Source of the DNA: Acidobacteriota bacterium | GTDB taxonomy: Bacteria; Acidobacteriota; Blastocatellia; HR10 | Assembly: GCA_030550025.1 (NCBI GenBank) | Contig: JAUQQC010000002.1 | Span: 68,356 to 132,355 of the forward strand | Direction: 5' to 3' | Length of the DNA: 64,000 nucleotides | Shown: positions 8,370 through 15,033 of the stretch, one piece after another | Numbering within the stretch: position 1 is the stretch's first letter | Layout of the letters: each line of letters starts with the position of its first letter | The notes under the pieces: model-generated | The model's database searches: none | The model's input: only the letters and a program-made list of their open reading frames with translations | Told to the model about the DNA's origin: nothing | Position numbers and translations under genes: made by a program

Positions 8370-8795
8370 TCACTTCGTCACCTCCGGCCAGCGGGTTTGA
8401 TAATGGCACTCGGCGCAGTAGGTGATGATGCGTCCAAAGAGCATCACGGCGAGCATCGCATCCTTGCGATCGGCTTGATTCTTCACCGACTGCGTGTCGC
8501 GCGCCAGATTGCGCGAGATGTTCGCCAAATCAGCACTCGCCTCCAACTTCGCATATTCCTCGGCGAGTCGAATGAGGGTCGCGGCTTGCGCGCTCAATTC
8601 CTGAAAATCGGCGTCGGTGAATTTCGCCTCGACGGCGCCCGTGTAGATCTTACTATGCAAGATGCGATAGGCTTGTCCCATTTCGATCATGTTCTCCTTC
8701 TTCGAGCGCTGCCGCGGTGCATCGGCGCGATGTGGGGCGCCAAGCAGCGAGCCCAGGGCGAGCATCCCGACCACGATCCACCCGATCCCCTTCAT
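8370..8795 (-). CDS. Small exported cytochrome c-like protein with C-terminal CxxCH
   Basis: The start is ATG 8795, seven bases after AGGAGGT; a GTG at 8804 overlaps that ribosome site. The 141-residue protein begins with an export signal (MKGIGWIVVGMLALGSLLG) and is largely helical. A single heme-binding motif CAECH sits about 15 residues from the C-terminus. Helices followed by a C-terminal CxxCH are the plan of cytochrome c' and the related cytochrome b562 fold. Its electron partners are unknown; a ferredoxin is encoded divergently next door, but that protein is cytoplasmic, so adjacency need not mean partnership. Confidence 0.75.
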   Translation of the reverse strand: MKGIGWIVVGMLALGSLLGAPHRADAPRQRSKKENMIEMGQAYRILHSKIYTGAVEAKFTDADFQELSAQAATLIRLAEEYAKLEASADLANISRNLARDTQSVKNQADRKDAMLAVMLFGRIITYCAECHYQTRWPEVTK

Positions 8796-8833
8796 GATCG
8801 CCACCTCCTGATTGGAGTCTTCGTTCGGGAGCT

Positions 8834-8842
8834 AGTGTAGCA
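8834..8842 (-). promoter_or_regulatory. Extended -10 promoter of the cytochrome gene
   Basis: The minus strand reads TGCTACACT, an extended -10 element (TGnTANNNT). No good -35 hexamer is seen 17 bp upstream, as expected for extended -10 promoters. The leader to ATG 8795 would be about 30 bases. Confidence 0.4.
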
Positions 8843-8910
8843 CACCGGCGGAGCTTTCTTCGAAAGGCCTCCCCCATCGCCAGCTTTTCGAAGCCCGGGC
8901 GAAATTGCCC

Positions 8911-8939
8911 TTGCCAGACCGAGTGAAATCGGGTATAAG
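8911..8939 (+). promoter_or_regulatory. Sigma-70 promoter of the ferredoxin gene
   Basis: TTGCCA (8911-8916), a 17 bp spacer and TATAAG (8934-8939). The transcript would start near 8946, giving a leader of about 30 bases that includes the ribosome site GGAGGGAG. Confidence 0.7.
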
Positions 8940-8976
8940 GGAACACTTCGAGTTTCGATCGCGCGGAGGGAGATGT

Positions 8977-9282
8977 ATGGCTTATACGATCGCGGAACCG
9001 TGCATCGGCACCAAGGATACGGCGTGCGTGGATGTCTGCCCGGTGGATTGTATCCATCCGGGGAAGAACGAGCCGGGATACGAGATCGTCGAGCAGCTCT
9101 ACATCAATCCGGAGGAATGCATCGACTGCGGCGCTTGTGTGCCCGCCTGTCCCGTCGAAGCGATCTTCCCCAACGACGAGGTCCCCGAGAAGTGGGCCTT
9201 CTATATCGAGAAGAACGCTGATTACTACGCACTCTCGGCGGCGGAGTTTCAGGCCAAGTGGAACTCGCCGAAGCCCGAGTGA
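8977..9282 (+). CDS. Seven-iron [3Fe-4S][4Fe-4S] ferredoxin
   Basis: A cytoplasmic electron carrier of 101 residues. Cysteines at 9, 17, 21 and 25 and at 48, 51, 54 and 58 reproduce the Azotobacter FdI-type pattern, in which the first cluster is [3Fe-4S] and the second [4Fe-4S]. The CIDCGACVPACP motif is complete. The start is ATG 8977, directly after GGAGGGAG, and not the upstream in-frame codon at 8905, which lies inside the promoter. Seven-iron ferredoxins of this size are common in thermophiles and actinobacteria. The gene stands alone with its own promoter and ends in a hairpin. Confidence 0.95.
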   Translation: MAYTIAEPCIGTKDTACVDVCPVDCIHPGKNEPGYEIVEQLYINPEECIDCGACVPACPVEAIFPNDEVPEKWAFYIEKNADYYALSAAEFQAKWNSPKPE

Positions 9283-9320
9283 GCCGGCGCGCGCTGTAAC
9301 CGGAGAGGGGGTATCCGATT

Positions 9321-9366
9321 GGCCTCTCCGAATGACGCCTAGGGGAGAGGCCTCAAATCCTCTTTT
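9321..9366 (+). terminator. Hairpin after the ferredoxin gene
   Basis: GGCCTCTCC (9321-9329) pairs with GGAGAGGCC (9344-9352). A T-run (9362-9366) follows about ten bases later, so the terminator is imperfect. It lies between two convergent genes. Confidence 0.5.
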
Positions 9367-9369
9367 TAC

Positions 9370-10497
9370 TTACCTGAGGCGTGGCTCCAAAAGGAGTTCG
9401 AGGAGTCGGAGCACATCCTGAAAGTTGATCGCCCCATCTCCATTCACATCGGCCATTGGCGTGGGGGGCGCCTTCCCAGAGAGGATGTGAAGCAAGAGTT
9501 GGAGATCTCGTCCATCGAGGCGCCCGTCGCCGTTCACGTCTCCGGGCTGTTGGTGCGGGGATGCCACGATGCGAAAGGGCTTGCTCTCCGCTAGAGCGAA
9601 GCCGATGTCGTTGAAGGCGAGGATAGCCAGACGTGCCGATTCAGTCGAGATCTCGGGGACGATCCACACCAGGCTGCGCGTTGGGGCTGGAAGTGCGCTG
9701 GCGATCACAAGCGGCAGCGCGCCCGCGCGTGGGAAGAAGAGTACGTCGAATGACGTCGCGTTGGACGACGCCTCCCAATGGATGATAATCGGCTGTCCGG
9801 GGCGAAATGTCTCCCCGCCGCGCGGGAAGCGCAGCGTCGCCGTCGGATAGGAGGGGGGGGCGATAGTGGATTCCGTCGCGTAGATCCAATCGCCCAACCG
9901 CGTGCCATCGCCATCGGCAGCATTCCCCGTCGCGTACAATGTGATCGGACCGAGGTCCCGATCCGGCGCGCGCCAGGCGACCACCCATTGGGCTTGATCC
10001 CGCTTTCCGGCGAACGTCCCTTCCCGCGTATGCTCGATGTAGAGACGCCCGTTGGGACCCTCAACCAGTTGCGTGTGAAGTGGGTCGGTGACGAGCAGTT
10101 CGCCAGCCGGTTCGGAGGTATCCGCCACAAGCGCCGTCAATTGGAATCCCCATCGGCGCTGACCCGCGTGTTCGAGCCTCACGACGATCGTCATGATTTG
10201 GCCGAGTTCATAACGGGCCGGATGCTCGAGGATCAGCTCACCCGGCCCTCGGTTGGTCTCTTCACCAAACGAATCGTGGCACTCCGTACAGGTGCCTTCG
10301 CCCGGAGCTTGAGTAAATCCCGGCGGTGGACCGGTCGAGAGGCCGAAGGCCACAAGCCCTGTGGCAAGAAATCCCAGGACAAATGCCACAAGATATGACG
10401 CGCGCGCGAGAGGTCTTCGATGGCGAGGCCCATCGCTCTTGGGCACAAAGCGGCACATGGCGGGCGGGGCGGGAGAATCCTCAAACCTGTAGGACAT
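9370..10497 (-). CDS. Exported heme-motif protein with choice-anchor-like domain and C-terminal dockerin
   Basis: With the start at ATG 10497, 17 bases inside the DUF1501 gene, the protein has 375 residues; ATG 10458 is an alternative. After a membrane/signal helix comes CTECH, then a beta-rich region beginning RYELGQIMTIVVRLEH, as in reeler/choice-anchor-V proteins where such CxxCH domains are found. A second sandwich follows. The C-terminus carries two calcium-binding dockerin-type loops, DVNGDGRLDGRDL and DVNGDGAINFQDV. No cohesin is encoded in the window, so the dockerin may act within the molecule or at the surface. It is the last gene of the DUF1800-DUF1501 operon. Confidence 0.8.
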   Translation of the reverse strand: MSYRFEDSPAPPAMCRFVPKSDGPRHRRPLARASYLVAFVLGFLATGLVAFGLSTGPPPGFTQAPGEGTCTECHDSFGEETNRGPGELILEHPARYELGQIMTIVVRLEHAGQRRWGFQLTALVADTSEPAGELLVTDPLHTQLVEGPNGRLYIEHTREGTFAGKRDQAQWVVAWRAPDRDLGPITLYATGNAADGDGTRLGDWIYATESTIAPPSYPTATLRFPRGGETFRPGQPIIIHWEASSNATSFDVLFFPRAGALPLVIASALPAPTRSLVWIVPEISTESARLAILAFNDIGFALAESKPFRIVASPHQQPGDVNGDGRLDGRDLQLLLHILSGKAPPTPMADVNGDGAINFQDVLRLLELLLEPRLR

Positions 10498-11788
10498 CGA
10501 GCAGCTCGAAGGCGCCGCCCAGGATCTCCCGTGAATCCACAAGAAACCACTTCTCCAGGATCGTCGCGTAGGTCGAGCGGAAGTCAATCGCTCGAGCGGA
10601 GAACTTCGGATCGCCCAGTCCAGGATTCAAATCTTCCGCACGCAGGCTCGGATGCTCGCCCATGATCCCGCCCTTGACGCGCGTCCCGATGAGGAACTGC
10701 GGGCCCACGGTTCCGTGATCCGTGCCTTGATTTCCGTTCTCGACGACTTTGCGACCGAACTCCGACCAGGTCATCAGGAGGACGCGGTCGTCAAGTCCAA
10801 GGCGCACGAGATCCGCAAAGAACGTGGTCACGGCCTCCGAGAGTCGAGCCAGAAGGGTCGCATGCGGCGTCGCTTGCGATTGATGCGTGTCGAATCCTCC
10901 GATGCTCACATAGAGGATGCGCGTCCCGAGGTTCGCTGCGAGAATTTGCGCGACCTGTTGCAAGGCCCGCGCCAGGGGATTTTGCTGGTTGTACACGATG
11001 GCGGGATCAGGCTTGTAGCGCTGAATGCCGGATTGAAGCCTCTCCACGCTCTCGTAGGTATCAAGTGCGATGCGCTGGATCTGCTCGCGAAGCACATGTT
11101 CCGAAGCGGCCTCTCGATTCAGGGCCAAAAACGCTTGCATCTTGTTCTGATGATCGCCCGGCGGCTGAGTGCGGAATTGATAGTTGACCACGTTGCCTAT
11201 GGCCGGCACGAGCACGCGTTCGGCGCGAAGCGTGAGCGGAAGCCGCACGCCGGCCAGGGAGACGGCCAGCAGGGGATTGTCCGGCGAAGGAAAAGCGACA
11301 TCCAGGTAGTCGCCAAGCCAGCCCGTGCGCTTGCGGCCTTCTGGATCGGCCGTGTGCCAGATGTCCTGCGAAGCGAAGTGCGAACGATTCGGGTTCGGAT
11401 AACCGACCGATTGAATAACCGCGACGTGGCCGCGGTCATAGAGCTCCTTCAGCGCTCCCATGTTCGGGTGGAAGCCGACGAGCGTCCCTGCTGCATCCGT
11501 CCCGACGGGCAAGATGTTGGCTTCCGGGATGGCCAACGTCGGCCGATACTGCCGATAGAGCGAGGCCGCCAAGCCGCTCAAGGGGATCACCGTGTTCAAG
11601 CCGTCATTGCCGCCATCCATCTGGATGACGACGAGGAGGCGATCCACCGGACTGAGCGCCGCCGCTTGCGTCAGGACGCTCTCAGACGCCGCGCGCACAT
11701 GGTGCCAGAAGGCCTGTTGGCTGAGCCCCACGCTCAGCACGGTCATCCCGCTCCTCTTGATGAACTCGCGACGCGTCGTCTTGCTCAT
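10481..11788 (-). CDS. DUF1501 family exported protein (Tat signal)
   Basis: A protein of 435 residues. It begins MSKTTRREFIKRSGMTVLSVG, a twin-arginine signal. The body has the family's alkaline-phosphatase-like features: VIQMDGGNDGLNTVIP near residues 53-68, HFASQDIWHTADP, and SIGGFDTHQSQ. These include candidate metal or nucleophile positions, but activity has not been established for the family. DUF1501 and DUF1800 genes are found together widely in Planctomycetes, Acidobacteria and Proteobacteria. Here DUF1800 is upstream by ten bases and the dockerin protein overlaps downstream, so all three are likely translated from one message and exported. Confidence 0.9.
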   Translation of the reverse strand: MSKTTRREFIKRSGMTVLSVGLSQQAFWHHVRAASESVLTQAAALSPVDRLLVVIQMDGGNDGLNTVIPLSGLAASLYRQYRPTLAIPEANILPVGTDAAGTLVGFHPNMGALKELYDRGHVAVIQSVGYPNPNRSHFASQDIWHTADPEGRKRTGWLGDYLDVAFPSPDNPLLAVSLAGVRLPLTLRAERVLVPAIGNVVNYQFRTQPPGDHQNKMQAFLALNREAASEHVLREQIQRIALDTYESVERLQSGIQRYKPDPAIVYNQQNPLARALQQVAQILAANLGTRILYVSIGGFDTHQSQATPHATLLARLSEAVTTFFADLVRLGLDDRVLLMTWSEFGRKVVENGNQGTDHGTVGPQFLIGTRVKGGIMGEHPSLRAEDLNPGLGDPKFSARAIDFRSTYATILEKWFLVDSREILGGAFELLDVLQV

Positions 11789-11798
11789 ATGTGCCTCC

Positions 11799-13343
11799 TC
11801 AACTCAATTGGAAGTCCGGAGCCGCGAGCATCAGGTGGATCAGCCCGCGGATCTTCAGGCTTGCGACATTGTTCCCATTCGGGATCGGAGCCTGCAGATA
11901 CCCGATGAGTGCCTCTCGCGCTTCGGCCGATGGGACAGCCTGCCACAGCAGACGGGCGAAGAAATCTACGACTTCGCTGTAGCGCCCCTGCGACAGGGCT
12001 TCCTGCAGTCCCGCCTGCGCGAGGAGCCGCGTTAGGTCTATACCCCCTTGGGCGACTTGAAGCGCCAGGATGTCATTGGCGAAGTTGAAGCGCGCCAGGA
12101 TCGAAGTCGTCGAGATCCACGCCAGACCCTCCCGCCAGCCACTCACATCCGGGGGCGCGAAGAGTTGCTGCCCCATCTGGACCATCCCATTCTGCACCAG
12201 GCGCATTACGTTCTGCGAGGACGAGAGACCATCGGGTCGGCCCGTTGCGCGATCGAACGTGAGCAGGCGCACGAGGCTCACCACATACTCGGTCGGACTC
12301 TTGACGTGCGCGCGAAAGGCTCGCTCCGAGTAGAAGGCCTCGGAGACGAGATTCCCCGGCGTGAAGATCGTCCTGAGCATGTTACGAATGTTAAAGGGCG
12401 CTTCCCCGTTGGCTCCATCGAAGACGTCAGCCAACGCGTTGATGATCTCCGGCTCCGGGTCATCATAGCCGAAGAACTTGAAGAGCCGATAGCCGAGGAA
12501 TCGCCCAACGGCGCTTTGCTTCTGTCCAGGGTTCCGATGCTGCACGATATTGTCAAAGATGAAATCGGCATTGGTGCCGCCCCGCTTGCCCAGATGCTCA
12601 TAGGGACCGAAGTCATGCCGCGCCGAGTCGAAGGAGAACACGCGCGGGAAAGTGAAGCCCACCGCACGCGGGAGCACGCGCCATCCCGTCAGCGCGCGCG
12701 AGGCTTGTCGGATGTCACGCTCCGTGTAGTTGGGGACCTTCGCTACGACGTCTTCGACGCCCATCGAGAAGAGTTCATGCAGCTCGCGCGCGTAGTTCTC
12801 GTTGCTGCCAACCTCGCTGTTCTTCTTCACGTTGAACTGATTGTCGAGCCAATAGAGCATGGCCGGGTCCTTAGACAGATACTCCAACATGCGGCGGAAA
12901 TTTCCCACAGGAAACGGGTTCCTCGGCGCCGGCCTCAGGAGCTGCCCCGTATCGGGATCGAAATTGCCCCGGAAGTTCTCATTCTGCAGATAGATCTGCT
13001 GCCAAAACTCTAAACCCCCGACCGACGTCGCAAAGAGCCCGTGCCAGAAGAGCACCATCTTCTCCTGAAGTGGGCGCGGCGTCGTCACCATCACATGAAG
13101 CCACCACCGCGTCAGCTTGTTCAGGAAGTCACTCCGCATCCGGTCGAAGTCGCTTTGAGGGAGGTCCAGAGCGGCGAGAATCTCCGGATCAGGTGGAACA
13201 TCAGGGAATCGCTCGAAGTTCAAGAGGTCCTCGACCGTCGCCCGAAGACCCCGTGCGGCCGCAGCGTCCAACTCATCAGGATGAGCAGTGAAGCCAGCCC
13301 GGCGAAGAAGGTGGGCGATCTTGTCATACTCGTCAAGCGGCAT
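11799..13343 (-). CDS. DUF1800 family protein
   Basis: A protein of 514 residues with the start of the family (HLLRRAGFTAHPDEL) and its conserved centre (MVLFWHGLFATS, NENYARELHELFSMG, YTERDIRQASRALTGW, FDSARHDFG). The function of DUF1800 is not known. No clear signal peptide is visible, which is usual for family members paired with a Tat-exported DUF1501 protein. The ribosome site AAGGAGGGG precedes the ATG. It is the first gene of the three-gene operon and follows the HU gene after 101 bp that hold an inverted repeat. Confidence 0.9.
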   Translation of the reverse strand: MPLDEYDKIAHLLRRAGFTAHPDELDAAAARGLRATVEDLLNFERFPDVPPDPEILAALDLPQSDFDRMRSDFLNKLTRWWLHVMVTTPRPLQEKMVLFWHGLFATSVGGLEFWQQIYLQNENFRGNFDPDTGQLLRPAPRNPFPVGNFRRMLEYLSKDPAMLYWLDNQFNVKKNSEVGSNENYARELHELFSMGVEDVVAKVPNYTERDIRQASRALTGWRVLPRAVGFTFPRVFSFDSARHDFGPYEHLGKRGGTNADFIFDNIVQHRNPGQKQSAVGRFLGYRLFKFFGYDDPEPEIINALADVFDGANGEAPFNIRNMLRTIFTPGNLVSEAFYSERAFRAHVKSPTEYVVSLVRLLTFDRATGRPDGLSSSQNVMRLVQNGMVQMGQQLFAPPDVSGWREGLAWISTTSILARFNFANDILALQVAQGGIDLTRLLAQAGLQEALSQGRYSEVVDFFARLLWQAVPSAEAREALIGYLQAPIPNGNNVASLKIRGLIHLMLAAPDFQLS

Positions 13344-13408
13344 AATCCCCTCCTTGATCTGACCTCACCACATCCGCCTCAAAGAGACGAAGAACATGCC
13401 AAGAAAGT

Positions 13409-13436
13409 TTGGAAATTTTTCGATCGAAATTCCCAA
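13409..13436. repeat. Inverted repeat between HU and DUF1800 genes
   Basis: TTGGAAATTT (13409-13418) pairs with AAATTCCCAA (13427-13436) with one mismatch and an eight-base loop centred on CGATCG. On the minus strand no T-run follows, so it may be an operator of the DUF1800 operon as well as an end signal for HU. Confidence 0.4.
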
Positions 13437-13444
13437 GGGGCGCG

Positions 13445-13792
13445 CTATGCCGACGGAGGGGCCTCGCCTGCCCCGGCTGACTCCTCTTGGCGCGCCGCGC
13501 CCGATGCACTCAGGATAGCCGTTTTCAGGGTCCTCGCGATGCGAAACTTCAGTGCTGCCCGCGCCGGAATCTCGATCGGCTCTCCCGTCTTAGGATGTCG
13601 CCCCGTCCGCGCTCTCCGGTGCGAGAGGACGAGCTTGCCAATCCCCGGGATGGAGAAAATCCCCGTCGTCTTCACCTGCTCGGCCGCCAACGCCTCCAAT
13701 TCTTCCAGAATCCGCTTGGCCGTCGCCTTGCTCAGGTCAAACTTCTGAGCCAAATGCTCGGCCAGCTCCATTTTCGTCAGTCCTCTTTTCAT
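13445..13792 (-). CDS. HU/IHF family DNA-binding protein with C-terminal tail
   Basis: A histone-like protein of 115 residues. The start is ATG 13792, five bases after AAGGAGG; the frame is open further upstream without a ribosome site. Residues 1-90 carry the fold: the helices KMELAEHLAQKF and KRILEELEALAAEQV, then GIFSIPGIGKLVLSHRRARTGRHPKTGEPIEIPA, which holds the DNA-intercalating arm. A further 20 residues rich in alanine, glutamate and glycine form a short tail. It bends and compacts DNA as a dimer. A second IHF-like protein is encoded at 57990. Confidence 0.93.
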   Translation of the reverse strand: MKRGLTKMELAEHLAQKFDLSKATAKRILEELEALAAEQVKTTGIFSIPGIGKLVLSHRRARTGRHPKTGEPIEIPARAALKFRIARTLKTAILSASGAARQEESAGAGEAPPSA

Positions 13793-13869
13793 ATCGCCTC
13801 CTTGGGAGCGTCCGCGAGGTCCGAACCCTCGCGGAAGCCCCACCCTATCGAGAGTTTTCGACCGCGTGG

Positions 13870-13875
13870 ATTATA
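13870..13875 (-). promoter_or_regulatory. -10 element of the HU gene
   Basis: The minus strand has a perfect TATAAT about 78 bp upstream of the HU start. No matching -35 hexamer is evident at 16-18 bp, so the call rests on the -10 alone. Confidence 0.35.
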
Positions 13876-13930
13876 CTATCAAGGAGGCGAAAAATCCCCA
13901 AGCTTTTTCGCCAATATATCGGCCCGCGGA

Positions 13931-14311
13931 TCACGCCCCCTCTGCGCGTTCAGGCCGAGGGTAGAACATCCACGTGCTGGCTCCAACACTCTCTTGCCCA
14001 GATGAGTCGCCGGATCGGCGTGAGGACTCACGCTGCTTGTCCTCTTCGGAGGCCAGTTCGGTCCGACTCGGCAGCGGCTTACCGCTGTAGAGGCCCTCAA
14101 TTCCGAAGCGGTTGAACTGTCGAATCCACATTCGAACGCGGCTTTCATGTCGCCCGATCCGTCGCGCGATATCCGGCGCCGAAAGTCCTTCGGCCGAAAG
14201 CAGCACAATCCGGGCTCGAAGGTAGTGATCGCGCGACGGTGGGTTTTTGATCCACTCCTCCAGTAGCTTTCGCTCTTCAGGAAGCGGCTGTCTGGCAAAA
14301 GTCGGTGTCAT
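13931..14311 (-). CDS. Stand-alone helix-turn-helix protein related to IS630-type transposase N-termini
   Basis: The start is ATG 14311, a few bases after GAGGAGGTGGAG. The 126-residue protein has RARIVLLSAEGLSAPDIARRIGRHESRVRMWIRQFNRFGIEGLYSGKPL at about 35-85 in discontinuous match to the DNA-binding part of IS630-family transposases, including the linker after the second helix-turn-helix. No DDE catalytic domain follows in any frame; the last 40 residues are polar and unrecognised. It is therefore either a decayed element or a captured DNA-binding protein. A good promoter with palindromic elements and a strong ribosome site argue that it is expressed. No terminal inverted repeats were found. 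Confidence 0.65.
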   Translation of the reverse strand: MTPTFARQPLPEERKLLEEWIKNPPSRDHYLRARIVLLSAEGLSAPDIARRIGRHESRVRMWIRQFNRFGIEGLYSGKPLPSRTELASEEDKQRESSRRSGDSSGQESVGASTWMFYPRPERAEGA

Positions 14312-14369
14312 TCTCCACCTCCTCAATGTGTTTTATCGCGCTCTAGTTTATGATCAAGCACGGCGACAT

Positions 14370-14397
14370 AGTATACTATCTTTGACTAAAAAGTCAA
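14370..14397 (-). promoter_or_regulatory. Promoter of the HTH gene built from two palindromes
   Basis: On the minus strand TTGACT (14392-14397) and TATACT (14370-14375) are 16 bp apart. The -35 is one arm of TTGACT-N4-AGTCAA (14382-14397), and the -10 lies inside the perfect palindrome ATAGTATACTAT (14368-14379). Both could be operators for the encoded DNA-binding protein. Confidence 0.6.
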
Positions 14398-14517
14398 GCA
14401 CTTAATTTTACTCATGCCTAGATCATTGATGTGAATTGCTTTTTGAAAATTGGGTCTAGGGCCGTGATCGGGACAATTCGCGAAACGGTGTTTTTTCCGG
14501 GCGCGTGCGATGATGTG

Positions 14518-14546
14518 TTGACTTTCGGCGGAGTTTCCTATACGCT
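14518..14546 (+). promoter_or_regulatory. Promoter of the cold-shock gene
   Basis: TTGACT (14518-14523) is followed after 17 bp by TACGCT (14541-14546); TATACG at 14539 with a 15 bp spacer is the alternative. Transcription from here would give a leader of about 100 bases, as is common for cold-shock genes. Confidence 0.45.
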
Positions 14547-14651
14547 CTTGGCCGTTGCTTCGCGGGGCTCAGAGGATCGGTGTGAGGACGGACCTCATGA
14601 GATGATCGAGAGCCGCAGGAGCAATGGAAAATTTTGGGAAAGGAGTAGACA

Positions 14652-14864
14652 GTGGCGATGCGAGAAACAGGACGCGTCAAATGGTTCAACAACAAGAAGG
14701 GGTACGGATTCATCGAGCGCCAGGAAGGCGGCGATGTCTTCGTCCATTATACGGCGATTAAGGCCGAGGGCTTCCGATCCCTTGAAGAGGGAGAGATTGT
14801 GACCTTTGATGTCGTGCGTGGGCCGAAGGGCCTACAGGCCGAGAATGTCGAGCGGTTGAGGTAG
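14652..14864 (+). CDS. Cold-shock protein (CspA family)
   Basis: A single cold-shock domain of 70 residues with both RNA-binding motifs, GYGFIER (RNP1) and VFVHYTAI (RNP2), and the opening [14 protein letters not shown]. It binds single-stranded RNA and DNA and melts RNA structure. The start is GTG 14652, six bases after AGGAG; ATG 14658 is 12 bases away and less likely. The gene is monocistronic, with its own promoter, long leader and a strong terminator. Confidence 0.95.
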   Translation: MAMRETGRVKWFNNKKGYGFIERQEGGDVFVHYTAIKAEGFRSLEEGEIVTFDVVRGPKGLQAENVERLR

Positions 14865-14886
14865 CGCTCGGGTTCACTTGTCCTCT

Positions 14887-14921
14887 GGCCCTGGGCCCTT
14901 TGGGCTCAGGGCCTTTTTCTT
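14887..14921 (+). terminator. Intrinsic terminator of the cold-shock gene
   Basis: GGCCCTGGGCCC (14887-14898), loop TTT, and GGGCTCAGGGCC (14902-14913) form a 12 bp stem with one G-T pair, followed directly by TTTTTCTT. It is the clearest factor-independent terminator in the window. Confidence 0.85.
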
Positions 14922-14970
14922 CAAGTTCATCGGCCTTAGCCCTGGCTGGGTTAAGAGCTGTAAGCCAGGC

Positions 14971-14999
14971 TTCGATTTCCTCCGGATTTTGCGTATAAT
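14971..14999 (+). promoter_or_regulatory. Promoter of the M16 peptidase gene
   Basis: TTCGAT (14971-14976), 17 bp, and a perfect TATAAT (14994-14999). Just upstream, CCTGGCT (14941-14947) and AGCCAGG (14963-14969) form an inverted repeat that could bind a regulator. Confidence 0.55.
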
Positions 15000-15033
15000 C
15001 TCCCCTCTTTGACACTGCCATGGGGAGGTGCCG

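Larger units (their letters stand above)
14312..14651. other. 340 bp divergent region between the HTH and cold-shock genes
   Basis: This stretch holds the two divergent promoters listed separately and about 100 bases of probable cold-shock leader. It is more A/T-rich than its surroundings around 14330-14440. No protein gene was found in it. Confidence 0.6.

Noticed and set aside
9370-10497. Cellulosome component
   Set aside because: The dockerin is not joined to a glycoside hydrolase and no cohesin or scaffoldin is present in the window.
13931-14311. Intact insertion sequence
   Set aside because: There is no catalytic DDE domain in any frame, no terminal inverted repeats and no target duplication.
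14431-14802. Plus-strand open frame of 123 codons overlapping the cold-shock gene
   Set aside because: It lies in the cold-shock leader and in another frame of the cold-shock domain, with no domain of its own.
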